Notes: generated by a model from the sequence alone, not told the origin. A DNA stretch of 64,000 nt from Lentzea cavernae (GCF_014653695.1 NZ_BNAR01000004.1:264643-328642); one strand, 5' to 3'. Shown: positions 8,842 to 17,204, numbered from the stretch's first letter. Translations and numbers: made by a program.

Positions 8842-8866
8842 TAGTCACCAACTCTTACTACCTGCC
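8842..8866. promoter_or_regulatory. Putative MarR operator, copy 4
   Basis: On the minus strand this reads TAGTAAGAGTTGGTGAC, the same spaced core as copies 1-3 but without the CATCACC extension. It lies between the marR-like gene and the divergent SDR gene and could control both. Confidence 0.5.
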
Positions 8867-8906
8867 CTGCGGCACCCCGCGAGCAGACTTCCCTTCCTGG
8901 CAACGT

Positions 8907-8944
8907 TGCAATCGTGTGCAGTGCAAGACTGCAATCGTGTGCAG
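8907..8944. repeat. Direct repeat of TGCAATCGTGTGCAG before SDR gene
   Basis: Two exact 15-base copies at 8907-8921 and 8930-8944, start to start 23 bases, lie just upstream of the SDR start at 8962. The spacing of about two helical turns suits an activator or repressor binding one DNA face. They are distinct from the neighbouring MarR-like element. Confidence 0.5.
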
Positions 8945-8961
8945 CGGTTCTGGAGATCACT

Positions 8962-9750
8962 GTGCAGATAGATTTCACCGGTCGCCGCGTGCTCGTCACC
9001 GGGTCGACGGCCGGAATCGGCTTCGCGGCCGCCCGAGGCTTCCTGGCCGCAGGCGCCGCCGTCGTGATCAACGGCCGGAGCGAGGCGAGCGTCGGCGCCG
9101 CTCTCGCACGGCTGGGCGGACCGAACGCCTCGCTCGCGGGCTTCGCCGGAGACCTCGGCACCGAGGCCGGCTGCGCACGCCTGACGGCAGAGCATCCCGG
9201 CTTCGACGTCGTCATCAACAACATCGGCGTCTACGGACCGCAGGACTTCTTCGACGTGCCCGACTCCGAGTGGGAGCGCTACTTCCAGACCAACGTCATG
9301 TCCGGCGTGCGACTGGCACGGGCCTACGCACCGCGGATGGTCGACCAGGGCTGGGGACGGATCGTCTTCGTCTCCTCGGAGTCGGCGATCAACATCCCCA
9401 CCGACATGATCCACTACGGCTTCACCAAGACCTCCCAGCTCGCGATCTCCCGCGGGCTGGCCAAGCGGCTGGCCGGCACGGGCGTGACCGTCAACGCCGT
9501 CCTGCCCGGCCCCACCCTCTCCGAAGGTGTCGCCGAACTGCTCGAGGGCGACGCCGGACGCAAGGGAGTCAGCGTGGAGCAGGCGGCCACCGACTTCGTG
9601 GCCGCACACCGCAGTTCGTCGATCCTGCGGCGCGCGGCCACGGTCGACGAGGTCGCCAACATGATCCTCTACGTCAGCTCCGAGCAGGCCTCGGCCACCA
9701 CAGGCGCGGCGCTGCGAGTCGACGGCGGCGTCGTCGACAGCATCGTCTAG
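8962..9750 (+). CDS. Short-chain dehydrogenase/reductase (SDR)
   Basis: A 262-residue classical SDR. The cofactor motif TGSTAGIG is near residues 12-19 and NNIG replaces the usual NNAG. Catalytic Ser is in VFVSSESA, and the Tyr/Lys pair is in HYGFTKTSQ (Y-x-x-x-K). The C-terminal PGPTLSEGV and DGGVVDSIV are typical. GTG 8962 is chosen because a GGAG site lies six bases before it and it yields the canonical IDFTGRRVLVTG opening. The substrate is unknown. A nitroreductase gene follows after 32 bases, so the pair is probably an operon. Confidence 0.92.
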   Translation: MQIDFTGRRVLVTGSTAGIGFAAARGFLAAGAAVVINGRSEASVGAALARLGGPNASLAGFAGDLGTEAGCARLTAEHPGFDVVINNIGVYGPQDFFDVPDSEWERYFQTNVMSGVRLARAYAPRMVDQGWGRIVFVSSESAINIPTDMIHYGFTKTSQLAISRGLAKRLAGTGVTVNAVLPGPTLSEGVAELLEGDAGRKGVSVEQAATDFVAAHRSSSILRRAATVDEVANMILYVSSEQASATTGAALRVDGGVVDSIV

Positions 9751-9782
9751 CGAAATCCCTCAACCAGCACAGGAAGAACGCA

Positions 9783-10400
9783 ATGAGCCACCCCATCATC
9801 AGCGCCATCGAAGACCGGCAGACCATCAACCTGTTCGACCCCTCGCACGACATCAGCGAGGAGCAGATCAGCGACCTCGTCCGGCTGGCCACGAAGGCAC
9901 CGACGTCGTTCAACCTCCAGAACTGGCGCTTCATCGCCGTCCGCAGCCCCGAGGCCAAGGCGCGGCTGCGCGCGGTGGGCTGGGACCAGCCCAAGATCAC
10001 CGACGCGGCGGTCACGTTCATCGTCTGCGGCCAGCTCGCGGACCACGAGCACACCCCGGAACGCCTGGCACCGGCCGTCGAGGCGGGCATCATGCCCGGC
10101 GAGGTCGCCAACGGGTGGCAGGGCGCCGCGAAGAACCTCTACTTCGAACAGCCCCAGCGCTCCCGCGACGAGGCGGTGCGCAGCGCCACGTTCGGCGCCA
10201 ACACGCTCATGTTCGCCGCGCACGCGCTCGGCATGGGAGCCGGCCCGATGAGCGGGTTCGACCCCGACGGCGTCGCCCGCGAGTTCGACCTGGCCGAGAA
10301 CGAGATCCCGGTGATGCTGCTCGCGATCGGCTTCGCCGCGGAGGGGAACTGGTCGCAGAAGCCCCGCCGTCCCCTCTCCCAGGTGCTGCAGATCGTCTAG
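9783..10400 (+). CDS. Nitroreductase-family FMN oxidoreductase
   Basis: A 205-residue protein. The N-terminal half contains the family signature RQTINLFDPSHDIS followed by LVRLATKAPTSFNLQNWRF, the FMN-binding and dimer segment, and the C-terminal part has GMGAGPMSGFDPDGV. Members reduce nitro groups, quinones or enones with NAD(P)H. It is downstream of the SDR with no promoter-like gap. A MarR locus containing a dioxygenase, flavin reductase and nitroreductase suggests handling of a nitro- or quinone-type aromatic, by inference. The ATG lies six bases after AGGAAG. Confidence 0.92.
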   Translation: MSHPIISAIEDRQTINLFDPSHDISEEQISDLVRLATKAPTSFNLQNWRFIAVRSPEAKARLRAVGWDQPKITDAAVTFIVCGQLADHEHTPERLAPAVEAGIMPGEVANGWQGAAKNLYFEQPQRSRDEAVRSATFGANTLMFAAHALGMGAGPMSGFDPDGVAREFDLAENEIPVMLLAIGFAAEGNWSQKPRRPLSQVLQIV

Positions 10401-10418
10401 CACCACGCAACGTGGTCG

Positions 10419-10673
10419 GTGCCGGTGCTCGTGGCGGTCGCCGGCACCGACCGCTTCGGAGCTCTCGTGCCACAGATGGGCAACGCTCTTCTCCTCGCCG
10501 GAAGCTCGCTGGTCGCGGGCTCGATCCTCTTCCTGCTCACAGCACGACTCGGCCGGGACTTCCCGACCACGCCGGGGGAACGCCGACGCCTGGTGCGCAA
10601 GACCCAGCTCACCCGCGTCGTGCTTCTCCTGTCGGTGGTCGCGGTCTGCGCGGGCTGGTGGCTCGTCGCATGA
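10419..10673 (+). CDS. Small membrane protein, two predicted helices
   Basis: An 84-residue frame starting at GTG 10419, 18 bases after the nitroreductase stop. Two hydrophobic segments (about residues 24-41 and 66-82) flank a charged loop rich in Arg, the usual pattern of a small two-pass membrane protein with the loop inside. It may be a DUF-type accessory to the operon. No ribosome site is strong and the family is unknown, so it may also be spurious. Confidence 0.5.
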   Translation: MPVLVAVAGTDRFGALVPQMGNALLLAGSSLVAGSILFLLTARLGRDFPTTPGERRRLVRKTQLTRVVLLLSVVAVCAGWWLVA

Positions 10674-10976
10674 CCGGACGATCGCGCGGACGGCACCGCC
10701 TTCTCCGAACCCGCTCGCAAGCCACAGCTCCTGCAGTTCTTCTGGAAGGTTCAGCAGCTGTCGTGCGACACCCACCGATGCACAGGTTTGTCGTAGGCGG
10801 TTTAGCTGAAAGCCAGTTACCTCAAGGCATGCACTGACCGCCTCCACACTTTGCGTTCATCTCTTGCCAACGCCCGCAGCAGCATTTCCAGGCCAATGCA
10901 GATTTACCTGTTCAGGGAAGACTCCACCCGTGAATTTGAGACCTGGAGCAGCCATCTTCTGGCTGACAACGGCAAA

Positions 10977-11022
10977 GACTCCTGGCGGAACGGTGCGCGA
11001 TGGCATCCGTCCACCAGGAGTC
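10977..11022 (-). terminator. Hairpin downstream of the secreted-protein gene
   Basis: GACTCCTGG (10977-10985) pairs exactly with CCAGGAGTC (11014-11022), with further partial pairing inside. It lies 17 bases beyond the stop of the minus-strand gene 11039-11428 and is followed on that strand by a short T-rich run. The rest of 10674-11038 shows no gene I can support. Confidence 0.5.
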
Positions 11023-11038
11023 ACTGATGCGCTCGTGG

Positions 11039-11428
11039 TCAGCAGACGATGTCGGTGAGGTGAATGTCCTGGTGGTCGTGTACCCGGTGCCACCCCGGCC
11101 CGACGTTCTGGACGAAGGCGACCGTGCCTCGGCAACCAGGCGCGATGTAGAACCCGTCGGCGTCCTGGACCCCGTGGTCGTCGGAACTCTCACCAGGCCG
11201 CAGCACGACCCACGAGCCCGACTGGTTGCGAGAAGGCCAGTCCCTGGTGATGCGCAAGTTCTGGTTGTTGTCGTCGTTGTAGATGTCGCCGCAGATTCCG
11301 ACGGTGCACAGAACCGTGATCGGCGGGGTTTCCTCCATCGGCCCCGGATCGGCCACGGCCACGCCAGAACCGGCCAGCAGCAGTCCCGCCGTGATTGCGA
11401 CGGTGGCCGCGAGCAGTCGCTTGATCAT
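11039..11428 (-). CDS. Small secreted protein, unknown function
   Basis: A 129-residue protein starting at ATG 11428 behind an AAGGGGG ribosome site. Residues 1-27 are a Sec signal peptide (MIKRLL, a hydrophobic core, then an A-V-A-D type cleavage site). The mature part of about 100 residues has four Cys, probably two disulfides, and a C-terminal WHRVHDHQDIHLTDIVC with clustered His. The middle resembles the peptidase-inhibitor-I36-like secreted proteins common in actinomycetes, but I cannot confirm that. It is divergent from the HTH-barrel membrane protein, with about 310 bases between them. Confidence 0.75.
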   Translation of the reverse strand: MIKRLLAATVAITAGLLLAGSGVAVADPGPMEETPPITVLCTVGICGDIYNDDNNQNLRITRDWPSRNQSGSWVVLRPGESSDDHGVQDADGFYIAPGCRGTVAFVQNVGPGWHRVHDHQDIHLTDIVC

Positions 11429-11740
11429 TGCATCCCCCTTCATCGAAGAAGCGCTTCTCGGCGCTCCTGAACCAACCGTGCCGCCGCCGAATCGCGAGCG
11501 GCAAGGATCTCCCCGGCTTCCGGGACGCTGGGACGGCGGGACGGTGTCTGAGCAGCGTCGATTCGGACGGTGTGGGACGCACGAAACTGCGACAACAATT
11601 CCATGCCACGTGGCCATTACAACTGGGGCACCTGGCAAACTTGCGGCGCGATCGGCGGAACTCCTCTCAAATTCGTACGTGCCGCGCCAGGGACGGCGCT
11701 ACAACTGACACGCAGCCGGTCGATGATGAGCAGGGAGATC

Positions 11741-13387
11741 ATGACCATCAGTCCTCGTGCCAAGGAATTCGGAGATCAGCTCGAACGATTCAAGCTGGCC
11801 AGCGGTCGCAGCTACGAGAGCATCGGCAAGAAGGCCCATCTGAGCAAGTCGGCGGTGCACCGTTACTGCACGGGAGCCACCGTGCCACGGGAGTTCGCGG
11901 TAGTGGAACGCATCGCCCTGACATGCGGCGCGAACCGCACCGAGATGGCCCAGCTGCACCACCTGTGGCTGCGCGCTGCAGCCGAGTCCGACACGCCCGA
12001 GGGGAAAATCCAGCCGGCCGAACCCCCGCCCTCGCCGGCTCCTCCGAGCACCGTCCGCTCCACCCGCCCCAAGCGCCCGCTCGCGTTGGCCGCCGTCACC
12101 ACGGTGATGGCCGCGTTGCTCGTGTCGAGCTCGGCCAGCACCCACTCGGCCGGCAACCCCGCCACGGCGTCGGACCAGTGGGTAGTCGGCCCGGCGTGGG
12201 CGCTGCCGCCGACTCCTGTGCCGAGGACGCTGTTCGGCGTCACGATCAATAGCGCCACGGGCGCGATGCCCGCCTTCCGCGTCGGCGCCGCGCGCTTCTG
12301 GGACGGTGGAACCCGCTGGTCGGAAATTCAACGGCGGCGCGGAGAGTTCGACTGGACAACGCTGGACCGTCTGGTGAAGGGCGCCGAAGCCGCGGGCATA
12401 CCGCCACTCTTCGTCTTCGGCGGAACCCCCAAGTGGGCCAATCCCAGCGGACCGGCCACTCCGTACGCCGACAGCGTCTCCGCGCCACCCACCGACCTCG
12501 CCGACTGGGACGTTTTCGTTCAATCCCTGGTGAACCGGTACCGGGGCCGGATCGAGGCCTACGAGCTGTGGGTGCTGGCCAACGACCGGCGGTTCTACTC
12601 GGGCAGCGCGGAAACCCTCGCCGAGATGACGCGCAGGGCCCGCGAGATCATCCGCACGACCGACCCGAAGGCGACAGTGCTCTGCCCCGGCATGGGAGAG
12701 CTGTGGAGTCCCAACGGCATCTCCTTCCTCAAGAGCTTCATCGAGGCCGGCGGCTACGACCACTGCGACGTCGCGAGCATCAAGCTGTTCCAGCGCCGGC
12801 CGTCCGACCCACCCGAGACGATGCTCGACATCGTCACGTCGATCGACCGAATCATGCACGAAGCCGGCATTCACCCGAGGCTGTGGAGCACCGGCACCAC
12901 GTACTCAATCGCAATGCAGGACCGCCTCGACGACGCCACTGCCAAAAACCACGCGGTGCGCTTCTTCCTAACGGGTATCTACGCGCGCAAGGCCAACCTC
13001 GAACGCATGTACTTCTACAACTGGGGCGGCGTGAAGATCCCCATCGTGCTGCAACCCATAGGAGGAGTGCCGACCAGCGCCGCGCTGGCCGTGGAACGAC
13101 TACAACACTGGCTGGAGAACGCCAGCGTCCGTTCCTGCGGTCATGGCACCACGGCAAACCTGCCGGAGAACGTCTGGCAGTGCGAGTTCACCGTGGTGGA
13201 CCCCGATCAGAGCTACGACGCGACAATTCGCTGGACCGACAAGGGAACCGCCACCACCCCGGTTGGCCCAGGCGTCCAGGAACTGCGCCGCCTGGACGGC
13301 GAGGTTGAGGCTCTCCGTCCTGGCGGCACCGTCACGGTTGGCGAAGAACCTGTTCTCCTCGCGACGAGCCGTGCAACGCTGCGTTGA
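11741..13387 (+). CDS. Membrane-anchored HTH protein with pseudo-glycoside-hydrolase domain
   Basis: A 548-residue protein with three parts: a Cro/C1-type helix-turn-helix (about residues 10-70; SYESIGKKAHLSKSAVHRYC), a Pro-rich linker, one membrane segment (113-130) and an extracytoplasmic clan-A-like beta/alpha barrel (about 163-465; FGVTINSATGAMPAFRVGAA then RFWDGGTRWSEIQ). In active relatives the acid/base Glu sits in W-N-E-P-N, but here residues 277-281 read WVLAN. The strand expected to carry the nucleophile reads LWSTGTTY (381-388), again without Glu. It is therefore more likely a carbohydrate-sensing receptor than a hydrolase. The start at 11741 has AGGGAG close upstream; 11723 and 11726 are alternatives. 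Confidence 0.82.
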   Translation: MTISPRAKEFGDQLERFKLASGRSYESIGKKAHLSKSAVHRYCTGATVPREFAVVERIALTCGANRTEMAQLHHLWLRAAAESDTPEGKIQPAEPPPSPAPPSTVRSTRPKRPLALAAVTTVMAALLVSSSASTHSAGNPATASDQWVVGPAWALPPTPVPRTLFGVTINSATGAMPAFRVGAARFWDGGTRWSEIQRRRGEFDWTTLDRLVKGAEAAGIPPLFVFGGTPKWANPSGPATPYADSVSAPPTDLADWDVFVQSLVNRYRGRIEAYELWVLANDRRFYSGSAETLAEMTRRAREIIRTTDPKATVLCPGMGELWSPNGISFLKSFIEAGGYDHCDVASIKLFQRRPSDPPETMLDIVTSIDRIMHEAGIHPRLWSTGTTYSIAMQDRLDDATAKNHAVRFFLTGIYARKANLERMYFYNWGGVKIPIVLQPIGGVPTSAALAVERLQHWLENASVRSCGHGTTANLPENVWQCEFTVVDPDQSYDATIRWTDKGTATTPVGPGVQELRRLDGEVEALRPGGTVTVGEEPVLLATSRATLR

Positions 13388-13560
13388 TCAGCCGATCGCG
13401 TTGGCCTCGAGCACCGTCTGCTCGACCGTCCAAAGCTTCGGCACACAAGGACACGATCCCCTCGTCCGGGTTGCGCACGGTCACCGTCCAGCCCGCTCGG
13501 CTGACAGGTCGCGCCGCTGTCGACGTAGAACTCCACGGCCAGGCTGGCTACAACGCCCGA
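13388..13560 (-). pseudogene. Decayed 3' end of a gene, two frameshifts
   Basis: Read on the minus strand in three successive frames, this stretch gives AVEFYVDSGATCQPSG, then GWTVTVRNPDEGIVS, then VPKLWTVEQTVLEANAIG and a TGA at 13390-13388. Each piece looks coding and they join head to tail, with one-base shifts near 13490 and 13447. No intact frame spans it. It looks like the C-terminus of a secreted or surface protein whose upstream part is lost or unrecognisable. A sequencing error is an alternative explanation for the shifts. Confidence 0.5.
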
Positions 13561-13570
13561 GCCGCGCGGC

Positions 13571-14000
13571 AACGAGACCACAGCCGATCACGCTGCTCGA
13601 CACGCCAACCTCCGCTCACTCCAGGAACACCAGCTACACCAGTAGAGCTCGCGTCCGGCTGGCCGCCTCCGCATCAGCGACCTGCGTGCCGACTCGACGT
13701 GATGTCGGTATGTGCGAACGCCATACATGTTGCCGTCATGAGCACATACAGCTGAACCACACCGTATAGTCAGGGCTGTTGACATTTAGCAGGTTCGGTA
13801 ATCGCGCGGTCACTACTACTCAGCCTGCACCCTCTGCAAAATGGCAAAACCAGGCAAGTCGAGCAGGATCCAAATAGTGTCCGCAGTGACCGAAGACAGA
13901 CGAAGATTGTCGAGCAGATACAGCCTGCTGTCGCATTCGTCTACCAAATTTAAAAGATGACCGACACAAGAAGAGAATCGTCATTCACTTTAAACTAAAC
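13571..14000. other. Intergenic stretch without a supported gene
   Basis: From about 13,780 the base composition drops, with runs such as AAATTTAAAAG near 13,950, unlike the coding DNA around it. The frames here are short, Arg/Ser-rich and have no family signature or ribosome site. Together with the pseudogene to its left it looks like a decayed or recombination-prone patch. Confidence 0.4.
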
Positions 14001-14032
14001 GATGGATTCGCCGAACACTCGGCGAGTCCATC
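14001..14032 (-). terminator. Strong hairpin terminator
   Basis: GATGGATTCGCCGA (14001-14014) pairs with TCGGCGAGTCCATC (14019-14032) over 14 bp, with one T-G wobble and an ACAC loop. It lies 12 bases past the stop of the minus-strand gene 14044-14265 and is followed on that strand by a T-rich tail (GTTTAGTTTAAAG), as in a rho-independent terminator. Confidence 0.7.
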
Positions 14033-14043
14033 GTCATCTGACT

Positions 14044-14265
14044 TTAGCCGTCCTGATATTTTTCACTCCGGCGCAGGTCGACGCGCCAAAACGCGTAATC
14101 GCCGATGAACAGCACCACCGAAAGCAAAAGAATCAACAGTGCATTCGACCAACTCGGCCAGCCGACTACGGCCGCGCCGATCAGGCAGAGCGCTGCGAGA
14201 GCCAGAACAAGTAGTCTGCTTCGTCCGATCCTGTCGTTCTTGATCCACCAAGCAGGCGATTTCAC
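14044..14265 (-). CDS. Small two-helix membrane protein
   Basis: A 73-residue protein beginning GTG 14265 with a TAGGAG site five bases upstream. After a basic N-terminus (KSPAWWIKNDRIGRSR), two hydrophobic helices span about residues 17-35 and 42-58, and the tail WRVDLRRSEKYQDG is charged, so both termini are probably cytoplasmic. Function unknown. The hairpin at 14001-14032 ends its transcript, which supports it as a real gene. Its composition is lower in GC than that of the flanking operons. Confidence 0.6.
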   Translation of the reverse strand: MKSPAWWIKNDRIGRSRLLVLALAALCLIGAAVVGWPSWSNALLILLLSVVLFIGDYAFWRVDLRRSEKYQDG

Positions 14266-15062
14266 ATACTCCTACCTTCTGACAGGCCAACCATCGTGCG
14301 CCGAGTTTCCAAGCAGCCCACTGCAGCAGCCTGGATCTTACCGATGCGGTCTCTGGCAGTGAAGACTCCGATGCCGCCCTGCCTGGATCTTTTGCCATAC
14401 GTCACTGTCTCGACGACCCTCTTCTTCACGGTTCGCACCTTCCAGCGGACTGCGGCCACAAACCGCGCAATGGCGCACAGCAACAGCCCGGATCGGGCAA
14501 AGTCACATCTCGAACTGACGACACCGTCAGACCGCGCAGAGCCAGGCGCGGTGTCAGTCATCCGTCATCGGAAGACCAGCCGATGGGCTCCGATTTCTCG
14601 GTCCTAGGGCATACCCGCCGTCTGTCCCCCCTGGTTGAACATGAAGTTCAGCACTAGAAGGCGCACTACAAGCACCACTCCCAAGTAACCGCTGCCAAGT
14701 GCGGTCGGCACCCAGCCAGGTTCCACACATGCGGCCAGCCTTCCCGTTGTGCTCCTTCGAGCCTGACAAAGACTCAGAAACTCTTTGCGCAGCAGAGCTT
14801 CTCGCCAATCTCACCTAGCGACGACCTGCTCTGCGGTCGCACCTGTGTTGCGTCCTCCTATGATCCGCGAGGACAAGCAGTCCACCTTCATCACCAGATG
14901 ATCGCCACCGACTCCAGGCTTTCGGCTGGGGTGATCCAGCCAGCTCGCCGCACGACCATACGACCGAAGGATGATTCACAAGCGCCGTTGGGATGAGGCG
15001 CCACAGAGCGCAATCAGCCAGAGTAGGTGCGTACATCCGCGCATACGTGAGGCAAACCGGTT
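14266..15062. other. Intergenic stretch without a convincing gene
   Basis: Several frames of 80-110 codons occur on both strands. One minus-strand frame, 14262-14561, overlaps the start of the small membrane protein by a GTGA junction. None has a ribosome site, biased third positions or a recognisable motif. The stretch includes the promoter of the MFS gene at 15063. I see no RNA gene or repeat in it. Confidence 0.4.
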
Positions 15063-16568
15063 GTGACGAACTCTCCTCCCAGGTCACTGGTGGGCAGGCG
15101 CTGGCTCGTACTGGCGATCTTGTGCGCCAGCCTGCTGCTGGTGTCCGTGGACGCGACCGTGCTGCACATGGCGTTGCCGGCATTGGCGGAGGACCTGCGT
15201 CCGACGGCATCAGGACAGCTGTGGGTCATTGCGGTCTACTCGCTGGTCGCGGCACCCCTGCTGCTCGCTTTCGGCACGTTGGGCGATCGCTACGGCCGGC
15301 GCAGGATCCTGGTGCTCGGGTATGTCGTGTTCGGACTGGCGTCTCTTGCCTGCGCGTGGGCGCCCAACGTCGCTGTGCTGATCGCGGCCCGGGCCGTGCT
15401 CGGGGTCGGCGGTGCGATGATCATGCCTGCCACGCTGTCGTTGTTGCGCCAGGCCTTTCCCGACCGCGCCGAACGTCAGACGGCGATCGGCATCTGGAGC
15501 GGGGTGGCCGGTTCGGGGGCGGTGCTCGGTCCGCTGCTCGGCGGCTTCCTGGTGGAGGCGTTCTCGTGGCATGCCGCGTTTCTGATCAACGTGCCGGTGA
15601 TGGCACTGGCGATCCCGCTGACGTACTGGTTGATCCCGGAGTCGGCGGACCCTCCTGACGGGCCGTGGGACGTGCTGAGCGCGGTGCTGGCCGCGTTGGG
15701 TGTCATCGGGGTCGCCTTCGCGATCAAGCAAACCCCGCACGGCGGTGCCATGTTCGTGCTCGGGCCGGTCGCCGGGCTGCTCGGGTGCCTGTTGCTCGGC
15801 GCGTTCATCCGGCGGCAACGGAAACTCGCTGTCCCGCTGCTCGACGTGGCGCTGTTCCGCGACCGCGCGTTCAACGTCGCGGTCGGCAGTGTCCTGCTGG
15901 TCCTGACCTCGTTGGTGGGACTGGGACTGCTGTTCGCCCAGTACCTCCAGCTGGTTCTCGCGCTGCAGCCGATGCCCGCCGCGTTGCGGCTGATGTTCGT
16001 CATGGTCTCGGCCGTCATCGGCAGCGTCGTCGCCGGGCCGCTGTTGCAGCGGTTCGGGAACCGCCTGATGACGGTCGCCGGTTTCGCGGTCAGCGCTGTC
16101 GCCCTGGCGATCTGCGCCGTGGGGCTCACGGCGACGGAAAACCTGTGGTTGCTCGGACCGGTGCTGGCCGCGACCGGGTTCGGTGTCTCGATCTCGCTCA
16201 CGGCCGCCTCCGACGCGTTGCTCGCCGCGGCACCGGCAGAGCAGGCGGGCGCGGCCGCCGCGGTCGAGGAGACCGCGTACGAGCTCGGCGCCGGCCTTGG
16301 TGTCACCGTGCTGGGCAGCATCGCCACCCTGATCTACACAGTCAGTCTTCCCAGCACGGCGACGCAGGCCCGAGACGGTCTCACCGAGGCGACCACCGCC
16401 GCCGCCGGACTACCACCCGAAGCAGGCTCCCACCTGCTCGACGTGGCTCGCACCGCGTTCGTGACCGGCCTGCGGGCCGCGCTGGTGGTCGGCGCCGTCC
16501 TGTTCGTCCTGGCCACGATCGCCGCAGCACGTGCACTGCCCACAACGAAGGAATCACTCGACAAATGA
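15063..16568 (+). CDS. MFS drug-efflux transporter, DHA2 family (14 helices)
   Basis: A 501-residue inner-membrane proton/drug antiporter. Motif A is GTLGDRYGRRRILVLG (about residues 74-89), and the antiporter motif C region is SGAVLGPLLGG (about 153-163). Motif D1-like LLLVSVDATVLHMALPAL lies in helix 1. Length and hydrophobic pattern fit the 14-helix QacA/SmvA-type pumps for cationic drugs or antibiotics. The following methyltransferase starts inside its stop codon (ATGA), so the two are translationally coupled and may form a resistance or modification-and-export pair. Confidence 0.92.
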   Translation: MTNSPPRSLVGRRWLVLAILCASLLLVSVDATVLHMALPALAEDLRPTASGQLWVIAVYSLVAAPLLLAFGTLGDRYGRRRILVLGYVVFGLASLACAWAPNVAVLIAARAVLGVGGAMIMPATLSLLRQAFPDRAERQTAIGIWSGVAGSGAVLGPLLGGFLVEAFSWHAAFLINVPVMALAIPLTYWLIPESADPPDGPWDVLSAVLAALGVIGVAFAIKQTPHGGAMFVLGPVAGLLGCLLLGAFIRRQRKLAVPLLDVALFRDRAFNVAVGSVLLVLTSLVGLGLLFAQYLQLVLALQPMPAALRLMFVMVSAVIGSVVAGPLLQRFGNRLMTVAGFAVSAVALAICAVGLTATENLWLLGPVLAATGFGVSISLTAASDALLAAAPAEQAGAAAAVEETAYELGAGLGVTVLGSIATLIYTVSLPSTATQARDGLTEATTAAAGLPPEAGSHLLDVARTAFVTGLRAALVVGAVLFVLATIAAARALPTTKESLDK

Positions 16569-17176
16569 CCGACCTCGACCTCAAGACCAGCACGACACAC
16601 CCGGCCCCGCCGGACGTCCGCGGCGGCTGGCGCACACCCGATCGCCTCTACCGGCTGATCAGCAGTCCGGTGCTGCGCATGATCCTCGGGTGGGACTTAC
16701 CGCGTCACGACCTCCGTGTGGTCAGCCGTCACCCGGGCAGGATCTGCCTGGAGGTCGGTAGCGGTGGCGGCTTCTACACCACAGCGCTCAAAGCACATCT
16801 GGGCAGCGAGAACGATCTGATCGCCCTCGACCCGTCACCGTCGGCCATGCGCTCGTTGCAGCACCAGCTGAACGACAAGCCCGGTGCTCGAATGTCCTAT
16901 GTGGCCGGTGACGGCTGCAAGCTCCCGTTGGCGGACAACCACGCCGACACCCTGTTCTACGGCTACAGCCTCGAGGAGATGCCCGACCCGCTGGCAGCCA
17001 TCCGCGAAGCCCACCGCGTCCTTCGGCCGGGCGGGGAACTCGTCCTGTTCCTCTGGCGCCCGGTGTTCACCCGGCATCGCCGCCGCCCGGTCATCGCCCT
17101 GCTGGACGAGCTCTTCGAACGCCGTCGTGCCGCGGCCGGCCCGCAGAACATCCGGCTGGTCTACCGGAAGCAGTGA
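16565..17176 (+). CDS. SAM-dependent class I methyltransferase
   Basis: A 203-residue methyltransferase. Motif I is ICLEVGSGGGF (about residues 60-70), motif II has the acidic ALDPS, and the post-motif-II part FYGYSLEEMPDPLAAIREAHRVLRPGGELVLF is typical of the Methyltransf_11 fold. It overlaps the MFS gene by four bases (ATGA). The N-terminal segment GWRTPDRLYRLISSPVLRMI may cap the substrate site. Substrate unknown; a small metabolite handled by the adjoining pump is a reasonable inference. Confidence 0.9.
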   Translation: MTDLDLKTSTTHPAPPDVRGGWRTPDRLYRLISSPVLRMILGWDLPRHDLRVVSRHPGRICLEVGSGGGFYTTALKAHLGSENDLIALDPSPSAMRSLQHQLNDKPGARMSYVAGDGCKLPLADNHADTLFYGYSLEEMPDPLAAIREAHRVLRPGGELVLFLWRPVFTRHRRRPVIALLDELFERRRAAAGPQNIRLVYRKQ

Positions 17177-17204
17177 CGCGAGGAAGTGATGTCCCTCAAG
17201 CAGG

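Noticed and set aside
11039..11638. Longer form of the secreted protein with 70 more residues
   Set aside because: The extension removes the signal peptide from the N-terminus; the internal ATG at 11428 has a strong ribosome site.
14262..14561. Minus-strand gene coupled to the small membrane protein
   Set aside because: It overlaps by GTGA, but it has no ribosome site, is Arg-rich and has no recognisable domain.
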